Below are positions 15,999 to 22,588 of a stretch of 64,000 nucleotides of DNA, piece by piece. Each line of letters starts with the position of its first letter. Position 1 is the stretch's first letter. A model generated the notes under the pieces. That model saw only the letters and a program-made list of their open reading frames with translations. It searched no databases and was not told where the DNA came from. Where the stretch lies: contig JAFWMS010000021.1 in assembly GCA_017545535.1 (NCBI GenBank), forward strand, positions 1 to 64,000, written 5' to 3'. A program made the position numbers and the translations under genes. The DNA comes from Clostridia bacterium. Its GTDB lineage: Bacteria; Bacillota; Clostridia; Christensenellales; CAG-138.

Positions 15999-16943
15999 TC
16001 ATTGCAAGGGCGACTTGCCATACTTTTTCAGAAATCCGTCCAGATAGGAAATGTATCGGGCGGGATCGACATAGTAGCTGGCGCAGTGGGCGGCGCCCTC
16101 TACGGTGAGCATCTGCTTCTCCGACTTGCAGCCATCATAGTTCAGCTTGCCCATCGCATAGGGCACCAGTTCGTCCGCCGTGCCGTGGATGAAGAGGAAG
16201 GGGAGATGGGTCCTGTCGAAGGCGTCCTGACAGTTGGTGGCGGTGATGGAGTATCCGGCCAGGAGCCTGGCCCACAGATCCATGGCGGGCAGCATGGGGA
16301 AGACAGGGACTTTGTAGGATTGGGTGAGGGCCGTGGCGATCACGTCCCTGGGGGAATAGTAAGCGGAATCGGCGATGATGCCCATTGTGTTTGCGGGCAG
16401 ATCGAGGCCGGAGGCCATGATGACCGTGGCCCCGCCCATGCTTTGCCCATAGAGAAAGAGGGGCAGATCGGGGTGTTTCTCCGCCAAAAGCTGGGCCCAT
16501 GCCCCGATATCGCACCGCTCCTTGACGCCGAAGGTAATATACTTGCCCTCGCTCTTTCGATGGGCCCGCATGTAGGGATATAAAACGGTGTAGCCGCTTT
16601 CATAAAGATGCTTGGCCACCAAAGCGAACTCCCGAGAGGGCCAGGATCGGAATCCGTGGACCGCAACCACCAGTCCGACGGGATGTTCCGCTTCGATCAG
16701 TTCCGCCGCCAGGGAAAGACCGTCCCGACTGGTGATAGAAAGATCCGTCTTCGGTTGGCTTTCGAACCAGTCCACGCCCTGCTGCATCCGGTCCCGAAAA
16801 GCGTATCGACCGGAAGGGGCCACGGTGCTGGCTCGGAAAAGCTCGGTACGATCCCGGCGGGTGCCGCCTCGGATAAAGGCATACAGGCTGGCGGACATGA
16901 CAAAAAGGAGCAGCAGTAACACTGCGATCAGAGCATAAATCAT
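15999..16943 (-). CDS. Alpha/beta hydrolase (serine aminopeptidase S33-like), membrane-anchored
   Basis: A 314-residue protein with an N-terminal membrane helix (ALIAVLLLLLFVMSASLYAF) and an alpha/beta hydrolase domain. GLVVAVHGFRSWPSREFALV supplies the oxyanion His-Gly, FLYGQSMGGATVIMASG the nucleophile elbow (GQSMG), FLFIHGTADELVPY the acid Asp region, and VEGAAHCASYY the catalytic His. Such YqkD/BEM46-like proteins are typically extracytoplasmic esterases with unknown substrates. It lies upstream of pfp with a 56-bp gap and has its own promoter. Confidence 0.85.
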   Translation of the reverse strand: MIYALIAVLLLLLFVMSASLYAFIRGGTRRDRTELFRASTVAPSGRYAFRDRMQQGVDWFESQPKTDLSITSRDGLSLAAELIEAEHPVGLVVAVHGFRSWPSREFALVAKHLYESGYTVLYPYMRAHRKSEGKYITFGVKERCDIGAWAQLLAEKHPDLPLFLYGQSMGGATVIMASGLDLPANTMGIIADSAYYSPRDVIATALTQSYKVPVFPMLPAMDLWARLLAGYSITATNCQDAFDRTHLPFLFIHGTADELVPYAMGKLNYDGCKSEKQMLTVEGAAHCASYYVDPARYISYLDGFLKKYGKSPLQ

Positions 16944-16970
16944 AGAAACCTCAAATACACACGATGCCTT

Positions 16971-16998
16971 ACTATACCACAGTTTTTACCATTTTCAA
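16971..16998 (-). promoter_or_regulatory. Promoter for the alpha/beta hydrolase
   Basis: On the minus strand TTGAAA (16993-16998), a 16-bp spacer and TATAGT (16971-16976) lie 28 bp before the ATG at 16943. Confidence 0.55.
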
Positions 16999-17016
16999 AG
17001 AGAAATCTTTTGATTC

Positions 17017-17045
17017 TTGACGATAGGTGATTTATTGTATAGAAT
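17017..17045 (+). promoter_or_regulatory. Promoter for the second Fe-S aldo/keto reductase
   Basis: TTGACG (17017-17022), a 17-bp spacer and TAGAAT (17040-17045) lie 25 bp before the ATG at 17070. Confidence 0.65.
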
Positions 17046-17069
17046 CAAAGAAAAAACCGGAGGCGCATC

Positions 17070-18194
17070 ATGGCTTTACTCCCTGAGAACACAAAAAAAC
17101 TGGGCTTCGGCCTCATGCGGCTGCCCGTGCTGGACGGCAAGGACGATCGCATCGATCTTGACCAGGTCGCCCGGATGGCAGATCATTTCCTGGATCAGGG
17201 GTTCACCTATTTCGATACGGCTTATCCCTATCATAACGGTTTCTCCGAGCGGGCAGTCAAGAGTGTGCTGGTGGACCGTCATCCTCGGGACAGCTTCCTG
17301 CTGGCCGACAAGATGCCCATCTTCCGCATCAACGAGGAAAAGGACGCGCCTATCCTTTTTGAGGAGCAGCTGGAGCGGACCGGCGCCGGGTACTTCGATT
17401 TTTATCTGCTCCACGCCATGGGGGCGGATCGCATGAAGACCGTGCGGGACTACAAGGTGTGGCAATACCTGCTTCAGGAGAAGGCGCGGGGCCGCATCCG
17501 CCGACTGGGTTTTTCCTTCCACGATTCTCCAGAGGTGTTGGACAGCATGCTGACGGAGCTTCCCGAAGCCGAGTTCGTGCAGCTGCAGATCAACTATGCC
17601 GACTGGGAGAACGATGAGGTGCAGTCCCGTCGCTGCTACGAGATCGCCCAAAAGCATGGCAAACCGGTGATCGTCATGGAGCCTGTTCGCGGCGGGAGCC
17701 TGGCCTCTGAAAAAGCTGTCTTCGCACCGCTTTTGAAGGATGCGGAGCCTGAAGCCTCTCTGGTCTCCTGGGCGCTTCGGTTCGTAGCCAGCCTTCCGGG
17801 GGTGGCTATGATCCTTTCCGGCATGTCCAATCTGGATCAGGTGCAGCAGAATACGGCTCTGTTTGACAATATGAAGCCGTTGTCTGAAAAGGAGGAGGCT
17901 ATCCTGGCGAAAGCGGCCGAAATGCTTCGCTCGGCCGGTACCGTTCCCTGCACCGGGTGCAGGTACTGCGTGGAGGGGTGCCCGGCTAAGATCGATATTC
18001 CGAGCATCCTGAACCTGCTGAACGAATACGCCCGCTTCGGGTCGCTGCAGAGTGCCAAACGGAGCTATGGCTTCAGGACCAGAGGGAAGGGGCTTGCTTC
18101 CGCTTGTGTGGAATGCGGCCAATGCCTGGACGTGTGTCCGCAGCATATTGAGTCGGCTGTGCATATGGCAAAAGCGGCGGAACTGTTCGAGTGA
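17070..18194 (+). CDS. Aldo/keto reductase with C-terminal 4Fe-4S domain
   Basis: A 374-residue reductase with the same architecture as the one at 8083. The barrel has LGFGLMRLPV, the catalytic YFDTAYPYHNGFSERA, a Lys in LLADKMP, and YLLHAMGA. The C-terminal ferredoxin-like domain carries CTGCRYCVEGCPAKIDIP and CVECGQCLDVCPQHIE, two full CxxCxxCxxxCP sets. It is probably a cytoplasmic redox enzyme that takes electrons through its clusters; the substrate is unknown. GGAGG precedes the ATG. The gene stands alone, and the palindromic element beside tRNA-Val begins 12 bp past its stop. Confidence 0.9.
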   Translation: MALLPENTKKLGFGLMRLPVLDGKDDRIDLDQVARMADHFLDQGFTYFDTAYPYHNGFSERAVKSVLVDRHPRDSFLLADKMPIFRINEEKDAPILFEEQLERTGAGYFDFYLLHAMGADRMKTVRDYKVWQYLLQEKARGRIRRLGFSFHDSPEVLDSMLTELPEAEFVQLQINYADWENDEVQSRRCYEIAQKHGKPVIVMEPVRGGSLASEKAVFAPLLKDAEPEASLVSWALRFVASLPGVAMILSGMSNLDQVQQNTALFDNMKPLSEKEEAILAKAAEMLRSAGTVPCTGCRYCVEGCPAKIDIPSILNLLNEYARFGSLQSAKRSYGFRTRGKGLASACVECGQCLDVCPQHIESAVHMAKAAELFE

Positions 18195-18205
18195 TTGATT
18201 TGGGA

Positions 18206-18314
18206 GTGGGGATGTAGGGACTCTCACACTCGGCTGCGGCCTCGCTCAGGGGGCCGATCTGAGGCTCCACTGGAGCCTCATTCACTACGGCCCCCGGTTC
18301 GAGTCCCTTCAAAT
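18206..18314 (-). repeat. Palindromic element carrying a copy of the tRNA-Val 3' end
   Basis: Positions 18206-18223 are an exact 18-nt copy of 18362-18379, the 3' end of the neighbouring tRNA-Val (T-arm half plus acceptor strand). The element is a three-tier nested palindrome: AGGGACTC (18216-18223) pairs with 18301-18308, GGGGGCCG (18249-18256) with 18288-18295, and GAGGCTCC (18261-18268) with 18272-18279. Read on the tRNA strand it shares ATTTGAAGGG, GTAGTGAAT, GGCTCCA-TGGAG and GTGTGAG with the element at 58706-58834. It lies beyond the tRNA terminator. No protein is encoded; an apparent frame here is a tRNA-like artefact. Confidence 0.8.
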
Positions 18315-18323
18315 TACCAATAC

Positions 18324-18352
18324 CAAAGAAAAAGCCACCCAAATGGGTGGCT
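18324..18352 (-). terminator. Terminator of tRNA-Val
   Basis: On the minus strand AGCCACCC, loop ATTT, GGGTGGCT is followed by TTTTTCTTT. It starts 8 nt after the encoded CCA. Confidence 0.85.
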
Positions 18353-18359
18353 ATTTCTT

Positions 18360-18436
18360 TGGTGGGGATGTAGGGACTCGAACCCTAGACCTCTGCGATG
18401 TGAACACAGCGCTCTAACCAGCTGAGCTACATCCCC
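18360..18436 (-). tRNA. tRNA-Val (anticodon CAC)
   Basis: The minus strand folds as a full cloverleaf. The acceptor GGGGATG pairs with CATCCCC. The D-arm is GCTCAGCTGGTTAGAGC, the anticodon stem CTGTG/CGCAG holds loop TTCACAT (anticodon CAC, codon GUG), and the T-arm is TAGGGTTCGAGTCCCTA. The terminal CCA is encoded (18360-18362). Confidence 0.95.
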
Positions 18437-18449
18437 AAGCGCAAGTAGG

Positions 18450-18478
18450 ATTATACAGCATCACTTCAAAATTTGCAA
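18450..18478 (-). promoter_or_regulatory. Promoter of tRNA-Val
   Basis: On the minus strand TTGCAA (18473-18478), a 17-bp spacer and a consensus TATAAT (18450-18455) lie 14 bp before the tRNA. Confidence 0.8.
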
Positions 18479-18504
18479 GTCCTTTTTTTGAAATTGATTC
18501 GCTC

Positions 18505-18533
18505 TTGTTTCAAGCGGATACCTATGGTATGAT
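18505..18533 (+). promoter_or_regulatory. Promoter of the M28 peptidase gene
   Basis: TTGTTT (18505-18510), 17 bp, TATGAT (18528-18533). An AAAGGAGGG ribosome site follows before the ATG at 18564. Confidence 0.7.
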
Positions 18534-18563
18534 TTTTCCACAGAAAAAGGAGGGCGTTTATAG

Positions 18564-19799
18564 ATGAAAGCGAAGGATATCAAACAGATTTTGAAAGACA
18601 CGGCCTATCCGCATACGGCGGCAAGCCCCGAGGAAATGAAGTGCCTTACCTATTTGCAGCAGCGGTGTGAAGCCATTGGCCTTTCTACCCGCACGGAGAG
18701 CTTTTCCATCGAGCGAGCGAACATCCACTCGGCTTCTTTGACCGTGGATGGGAAGGCTTATCCCTGCAAGGCCTATATCGGCTGCGGCAGCGGAACGGTG
18801 GAAGGGCCGCTCTATTATCTCAGGAATACGGACGATCTTTCCTTTTCCCAGTGTAAGGATCATATCGTGCTCACGGACCAGCCCCTGAACATGTGGAACT
18901 ATCAGGACATGCTGAAAAACGGGGCCCTGGGCTTCATCACCTTCACCGGTCGGTACAGCTGCCCCGATCGGGATATCGATCAAAAGACGCTGCGTCCGGC
19001 AACCAGTCAGGGAAAGATCGTCTTGGGCGTCAATATCAACGTAAAGGACGCCATGCAGATCGTTGCGAAAAAAGGTCGGCGTGCCACCATCGAGATCCAA
19101 CAGGAAACCTACCAGGCGGACGCCCACAACCTCATTGCTGAACTTCCTGGCCAGATCGACGAGTGGGTCGTGCTGACTGCCCATTACGATTCCACGCCCC
19201 TGTCCTGCGGCAGCTATGACAACATGACCGGTTCCATCGGCATTTTGGGCGTTGCGGAGCGGTTCGTGAAAGCCCCCCATCTGCGTGGTCTGCGATTCAT
19301 CTGGTGCGGCGGGGAGGAGCTGGGCCTTCTGGGTTCCAAGGCCTACTGTTCCGATCATGAGGGGGAGTTAGAGAAGGTGGTGCTGAACATCAACCTGGAC
19401 ATGATCGGCAGCATCATGGGCAAGTTTATCGCCTGCTGCTCCGCAGAGGAGCGGCTGGTATCCTTTCTCGAATACACGGCGGATGAGTTGGGCTTTCCCA
19501 TCGCCGCCCGCAGCGGGGTTTATTCCAGCGATTCCACGCCCTTTGCGGACAAAGGGGTGCCCAGCCTCTCCTTCGCCCGGATCGCGCCGCCTGCGGCCGG
19601 CTCCATCCACGAGAGGTACGATACGCCGGATATCGTCTCCCCGGAGCAGGTTTTGATCGACACAGAGTTTATCGCCGGATTCACCAGTCGCATGGCAAAC
19701 GCCGTCCGCTGCCCGGTGAAGCGAGAGATTCCCGAGAAGATCAAGGACAAGCTGGACGTGTACCTGAATCGGAAACGAGCGCCGAAACCCCAGGATTGA
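18564..19799 (+). CDS. M28 family zinc peptidase
   Basis: A 411-residue co-catalytic zinc aminopeptidase with no signal peptide, so probably cytoplasmic. The zinc ligands and catalytic residues of M28 are in order: VVLTAHYDSTP (His, Asp), CGSYDNMTGS (bridging Asp), WCGGEELGLLGS (Glu-Glu), INLDMIG (Asp) and SIHERYDTPDI (His). Before them lies a PA-like insertion of about 120 residues (GFITFTGRYSCPDRDID). It probably trims peptides taken up from outside; the specificity is unknown. It is monocistronic between its own promoter and a terminator. Confidence 0.88.
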   Translation: MKAKDIKQILKDTAYPHTAASPEEMKCLTYLQQRCEAIGLSTRTESFSIERANIHSASLTVDGKAYPCKAYIGCGSGTVEGPLYYLRNTDDLSFSQCKDHIVLTDQPLNMWNYQDMLKNGALGFITFTGRYSCPDRDIDQKTLRPATSQGKIVLGVNINVKDAMQIVAKKGRRATIEIQQETYQADAHNLIAELPGQIDEWVVLTAHYDSTPLSCGSYDNMTGSIGILGVAERFVKAPHLRGLRFIWCGGEELGLLGSKAYCSDHEGELEKVVLNINLDMIGSIMGKFIACCSAEERLVSFLEYTADELGFPIAARSGVYSSDSTPFADKGVPSLSFARIAPPAAGSIHERYDTPDIVSPEQVLIDTEFIAGFTSRMANAVRCPVKREIPEKIKDKLDVYLNRKRAPKPQD

Positions 19800-19821
19800 A
19801 CGAAGTCGAAAAGGCACAAAA

Positions 19822-19848
19822 AAAACGGACGGAATTGCCGTCCGTTTT
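19822..19848. terminator. Bidirectional terminator
   Basis: AAAACGGACGG, loop AATTG, CCGTCCGTTTT between the M28 gene and the convergent membrane-protein gene. Confidence 0.9.
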
Positions 19849-19864
19849 ACTATGCGCAAAAGCT

Positions 19865-20179
19865 TTAGTCCTCCGGATAATCCTCCTCATACTGAGGGCG
19901 GGGTTTGCGCTTGATCTTCTTGCCTTTTTTGCCCTTCTTGCCGTAGAACAGCTTCCAGGTGCAGATGAGGAAGAAAATCCCCAATAGAAGCGCGAGGGCG
20001 GCGATGATCACATCCAGATACCGGGTGACGAACACCTGTTCTCCCAGGAAGTGGAGCATGGGGTTGAAGCCGTCCAATATATAAAACAGAAGGTACACCA
20101 CCGCCAGCACGATGGCGGCGTTGGCGACGATGGTCGAAAGAATTTTGAACCAACGGGGCAGGGCTTTTTTCTTTTTCAT
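19865..20179 (-). CDS. Small two-helix membrane protein
   Basis: A 104-residue protein with a Lys-rich N-terminus (MKKKKALPRWFK) and two membrane helices: TIVANAAIVLAVVYLLFYIL and VIIAALALLLGIFFLICTW. A very basic cytoplasmic tail (GKKGKKGKKIKRKPRPQ) ends in acidic residues. I do not recognise a family. It begins 2 nt after the secreted glycosidase-like gene and is the last gene of the three-gene GT2-GtrA operon, which suggests a link to cell-surface glycan work. Confidence 0.75.
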   Translation of the reverse strand: MKKKKALPRWFKILSTIVANAAIVLAVVYLLFYILDGFNPMLHFLGEQVFVTRYLDVIIAALALLLGIFFLICTWKLFYGKKGKKGKKIKRKPRPQYEEDYPED

Positions 20180-20181
20180 GA

Positions 20182-21378
20182 TCAGTTCTCCTTTGCAGGC
20201 TCAGAAATATAAGCGATATCGGTCGTTCCGCGGGTGTTCGTTCCGTAGTTCTTCCCACCGAAGAACATGCAGGAGGAGCCGCCGCCGTCCATGTTGTACG
20301 CTGCGGTCATGCCCATGTCCGCGCAGAGCATGGACAGCTCCTGCATGGATATGCCTCTCTCGCCGTCGCGGCCGTCGATGGTCATGAAGCAATAGTGACC
20401 GGGCTCATAGTATCCCATAACGGAACGAGGATTGTTGTTGGCCACGTTCCTGCCGATGGAAAACTTTTCCTTGGCCGATCCGTCCGGCCCCAGAAGCGCC
20501 GGCCCGAAGTACCAAATCTGCTGCGGGAATCTGGCGTAGATGGCGTCCGTATCAACCGTCTGCGTCAGGATGTCCACGGTCTCCATGGTGCCGTCTATGT
20601 ACAGGATGCACAGGTCGCTGGAGAGCTTGTATATCTCGTCCCCCAGCTGCACCCCGTTGCGGACAAACCAGCCGTGCTTGTTTTCCAGGGAGGTGATGTA
20701 CATATCCCCGTTGATGCCCAGCACCCCGTTGTTCGCCTCAACGGTGTCCTTGACCCGCTTTTGTTCGCCGTAGGCGGTCCGAAAGCAGGAGATGTCCTGG
20801 ATGTAGATATCCGCCACGGTGTAGGTCAACCGATCGTTTTTGTTGTCGTAGAGCTCGGTGCCGCAGCGGGGGCAAGGGCCGAAGTTCTCCGCCGTGTGGC
20901 CGCACTTTTTGCAAACGTAGCCCGTGTGGGCGCTAAGTTCGATGGCCACGTTTTCGCTACGATACTCCGTCTCGGAGGAAACGGTCTGATCCGGAGAAAA
21001 CTTTTCGGCGTATTTGCCCATCAACAGCCCTTTGGGTTCAGGCGTGGGTTCCGGCGTGGGTTCCGGCGTTGGCTCGGGCGTATCGGTGGGCGTCGGCGTG
21101 ATTTCGGGAGCGTCGCTCCCCTCTGCGGCGGTAGCTACAGGCGCCTCAGGGGTGGCGGTGGGCGCGTCGGTGGGCGCCGGCGTATCCGTCGGTGCCGGGG
21201 TAGGCGTTGCCGGGATGGGGGTGGGCGTTGCCAAAACGGTCAGCTTGGCTGAAACATCCACCGGCTTCCAGGGGAAGAAGTGGAACACCTGAGCGCAGAT
21301 TAGATAGGCCATTACGCAAAAGGCGCATACGTCCAGAATGACCATGCGCAGGATCCGTTTTTTACTGCTTGATTTCAT
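20182..21378 (-). CDS. Secreted phosphodiester glycosidase family protein (NAGPA-like) with zinc ribbon
   Basis: A 398-residue exported protein. It has an N-terminal membrane anchor (MVILDVCAFCVMAYLICAQV), a Thr-Pro-rich linker of about 70 residues ending in TPEP repeats, then an NAGPA domain. Conserved blocks are GVLGINGDMYITS, NVANNNPRSVMGYYEPGHYC and AYNMDGGGSSCMFFGG. The family is related to the human uncovering enzyme and is common near exopolysaccharide genes. Unusually, a rubredoxin-like zinc ribbon (CKKCGHTAENFGPCPRCG) is inserted at the front of the domain. It overlaps the GT2-GtrA gene by 17 nt, so they are translationally coupled. Confidence 0.85.
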   Translation of the reverse strand: MKSSSKKRILRMVILDVCAFCVMAYLICAQVFHFFPWKPVDVSAKLTVLATPTPIPATPTPAPTDTPAPTDAPTATPEAPVATAAEGSDAPEITPTPTDTPEPTPEPTPEPTPEPKGLLMGKYAEKFSPDQTVSSETEYRSENVAIELSAHTGYVCKKCGHTAENFGPCPRCGTELYDNKNDRLTYTVADIYIQDISCFRTAYGEQKRVKDTVEANNGVLGINGDMYITSLENKHGWFVRNGVQLGDEIYKLSSDLCILYIDGTMETVDILTQTVDTDAIYARFPQQIWYFGPALLGPDGSAKEKFSIGRNVANNNPRSVMGYYEPGHYCFMTIDGRDGERGISMQELSMLCADMGMTAAYNMDGGGSSCMFFGGKNYGTNTRGTTDIAYISEPAKEN

Positions 21379-22423
21379 TACTGCTTTTTTCCTTCACAAA
21401 TACGAACTTACGCTGAAGCACAAAGCTCATGGGGTAGACGATCAGCTGAACGATGATGTAGGCAAGCCACTTGGGCACGCCGCAAAGCATCGTGAACAGG
21501 TACAGCAGCCCGTAGTGGATGCCGAAAATGAACACCGCCAGCACCACGTACCGCAGGAAGCTGGTTTTGTTGTCCGTTTCGAACACTATCCGCTTGTTGA
21601 GCCAATAATTCAGAACGGAGCTGAGGATCCTGGATACGGCGGTGGAGAATATAAGCGAAACGGCCCAGCTTTTGGTGAGCCAGGAGAGGAGCAGGAAGAG
21701 GATGTATTCGAACAGGAAGCTCAGCAGCGAGGAGCTGACGAACATCAGGATCATCTTGTAGATGCGCCAGCCGTCCCTGAGGGCCCGAAAATGGGAGGAA
21801 GCGTTGTCCTCGATGTATACGGTCTCAATGGGCACCTCAACGATAGGGATCATTTCCCGGCAGCAGTAGAGGAGCTGACTGATCTCATATTCGTACCGAT
21901 CTCCTTTGAGGGAAAGCATCCGGGGGATGTTGTCCCGAGAGAAAGCTCGAAGGCCCGTCTGGGTGTCGTATACCTTTACGCCGGTGGAGATGGCGAACAC
22001 GAACCGGGTGATGGCGTTGCCGGTCCGGCTCTTGAAGGGCACGTTGCCCGTGAACCGGCGGGAGCCGGTGACCAGGGCATCCCGATGGGAGCGAAAGGCT
22101 TCCGCCACCCGGAGCACGTCGTCCGGCAGATGCTGGCCGTCCGCGTCCACGGTGATCACGCCCTCGGCGTCGGGGCAGTGGTCATAGATATATTGAAAGG
22201 CTGTCTTCATGGCAGCGCCCTTGCCCCGGTTCACCTCGTGATGCAGCACGGTGACAAGTGGAAGGTCGCTTAGGGCAGCAAAAATAGGCTGACAGTCCGC
22301 ACGGCTGCCGTCGTCCACGATCACGATAGGAAAGTTCGTTTTGGAAATCAGCGTATTCACGACACCAGTCAGCTTTTCATCCGGCTGGTATGCGGGTATC
22401 ACGATCATCATAATTTCGGTCAT
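21362..22423 (-). CDS. Bifunctional glycosyltransferase family 2 / GtrA protein
   Basis: A 353-residue fusion. Residues 1-215 are a GT2 glycosyltransferase (MIVIPAYQPDEKLTGVV, PIVIVDDGSRADC, GVITVDADGQHLPDD with the DxD metal site, VYDTQTGLRAFSRDN) of the polyprenyl-phosphate sugar type. Residues about 220-345 are a four-helix GtrA flippase-like domain (SILF-type helices from MILMFVSSSLLSFLFEYIL to FVLQRKFVF). It likely transfers a sugar onto undecaprenyl phosphate and helps move it across the membrane for surface polymers. AGGAG lies very close to the first ATG, so the start may be a few codons downstream. Confidence 0.9.
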   Translation of the reverse strand: MTEIMMIVIPAYQPDEKLTGVVNTLISKTNFPIVIVDDGSRADCQPIFAALSDLPLVTVLHHEVNRGKGAAMKTAFQYIYDHCPDAEGVITVDADGQHLPDDVLRVAEAFRSHRDALVTGSRRFTGNVPFKSRTGNAITRFVFAISTGVKVYDTQTGLRAFSRDNIPRMLSLKGDRYEYEISQLLYCCREMIPIVEVPIETVYIEDNASSHFRALRDGWRIYKMILMFVSSSLLSFLFEYILFLLLSWLTKSWAVSLIFSTAVSRILSSVLNYWLNKRIVFETDNKTSFLRYVVLAVFIFGIHYGLLYLFTMLCGVPKWLAYIIVQLIVYPMSFVLQRKFVFVKEKSSNEIKQ

Positions 22424-22443
22424 TCTCCTAAAAAACTTTTCCC

Positions 22444-22452
22444 ATTATACCA
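22444..22452 (-). promoter_or_regulatory. Extended -10 promoter for the GT2-GtrA operon
   Basis: On the minus strand TGG-TATAAT (an extended -10 with consensus hexamer) lies 20 bp before the ATG at 22423; the -35 is weak. Confidence 0.65.
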
Positions 22453-22488
22453 CAGCGAACGAAAAAAGGAAGAGCAAAAAGTCTGAAC

Positions 22489-22517
22489 TTGTCACGGATT
22501 TGTAAACTGTTTGTAAT
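22489..22517 (+). promoter_or_regulatory. Possible promoter for the LCP gene
   Basis: TTGTCA (22489-22494), a 17-bp spacer and TGTAAT (22512-22517). It leaves a leader of about 65 nt before the LCP start at 22589. Confidence 0.5.
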
Positions 22518-22588
22518 ATCGGGGGGATTCGTCTGGAAAGTGGGGAAGGTAGAGTATATGATGGATGCAATACAAGAGGAGTGTATTC

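Noticed and set aside
18206..18379. Simple attL/attR pair of an integrated island at tRNA-Val
   Set aside because: The interval between the copies is only about 140 bp, holds no gene, and one edge carries the inverted tail, which plain site-specific integration does not produce; a degenerate att origin is still possible and is discussed in the findings.
18195..18425. Open frame of 76 codons across the tRNA-Val region, with GCRDSNPRP-like peptide
   Set aside because: It is the antisense reading of a tRNA gene and of the tRNA-tail element, a common false gene; it has no ribosome site or start context.
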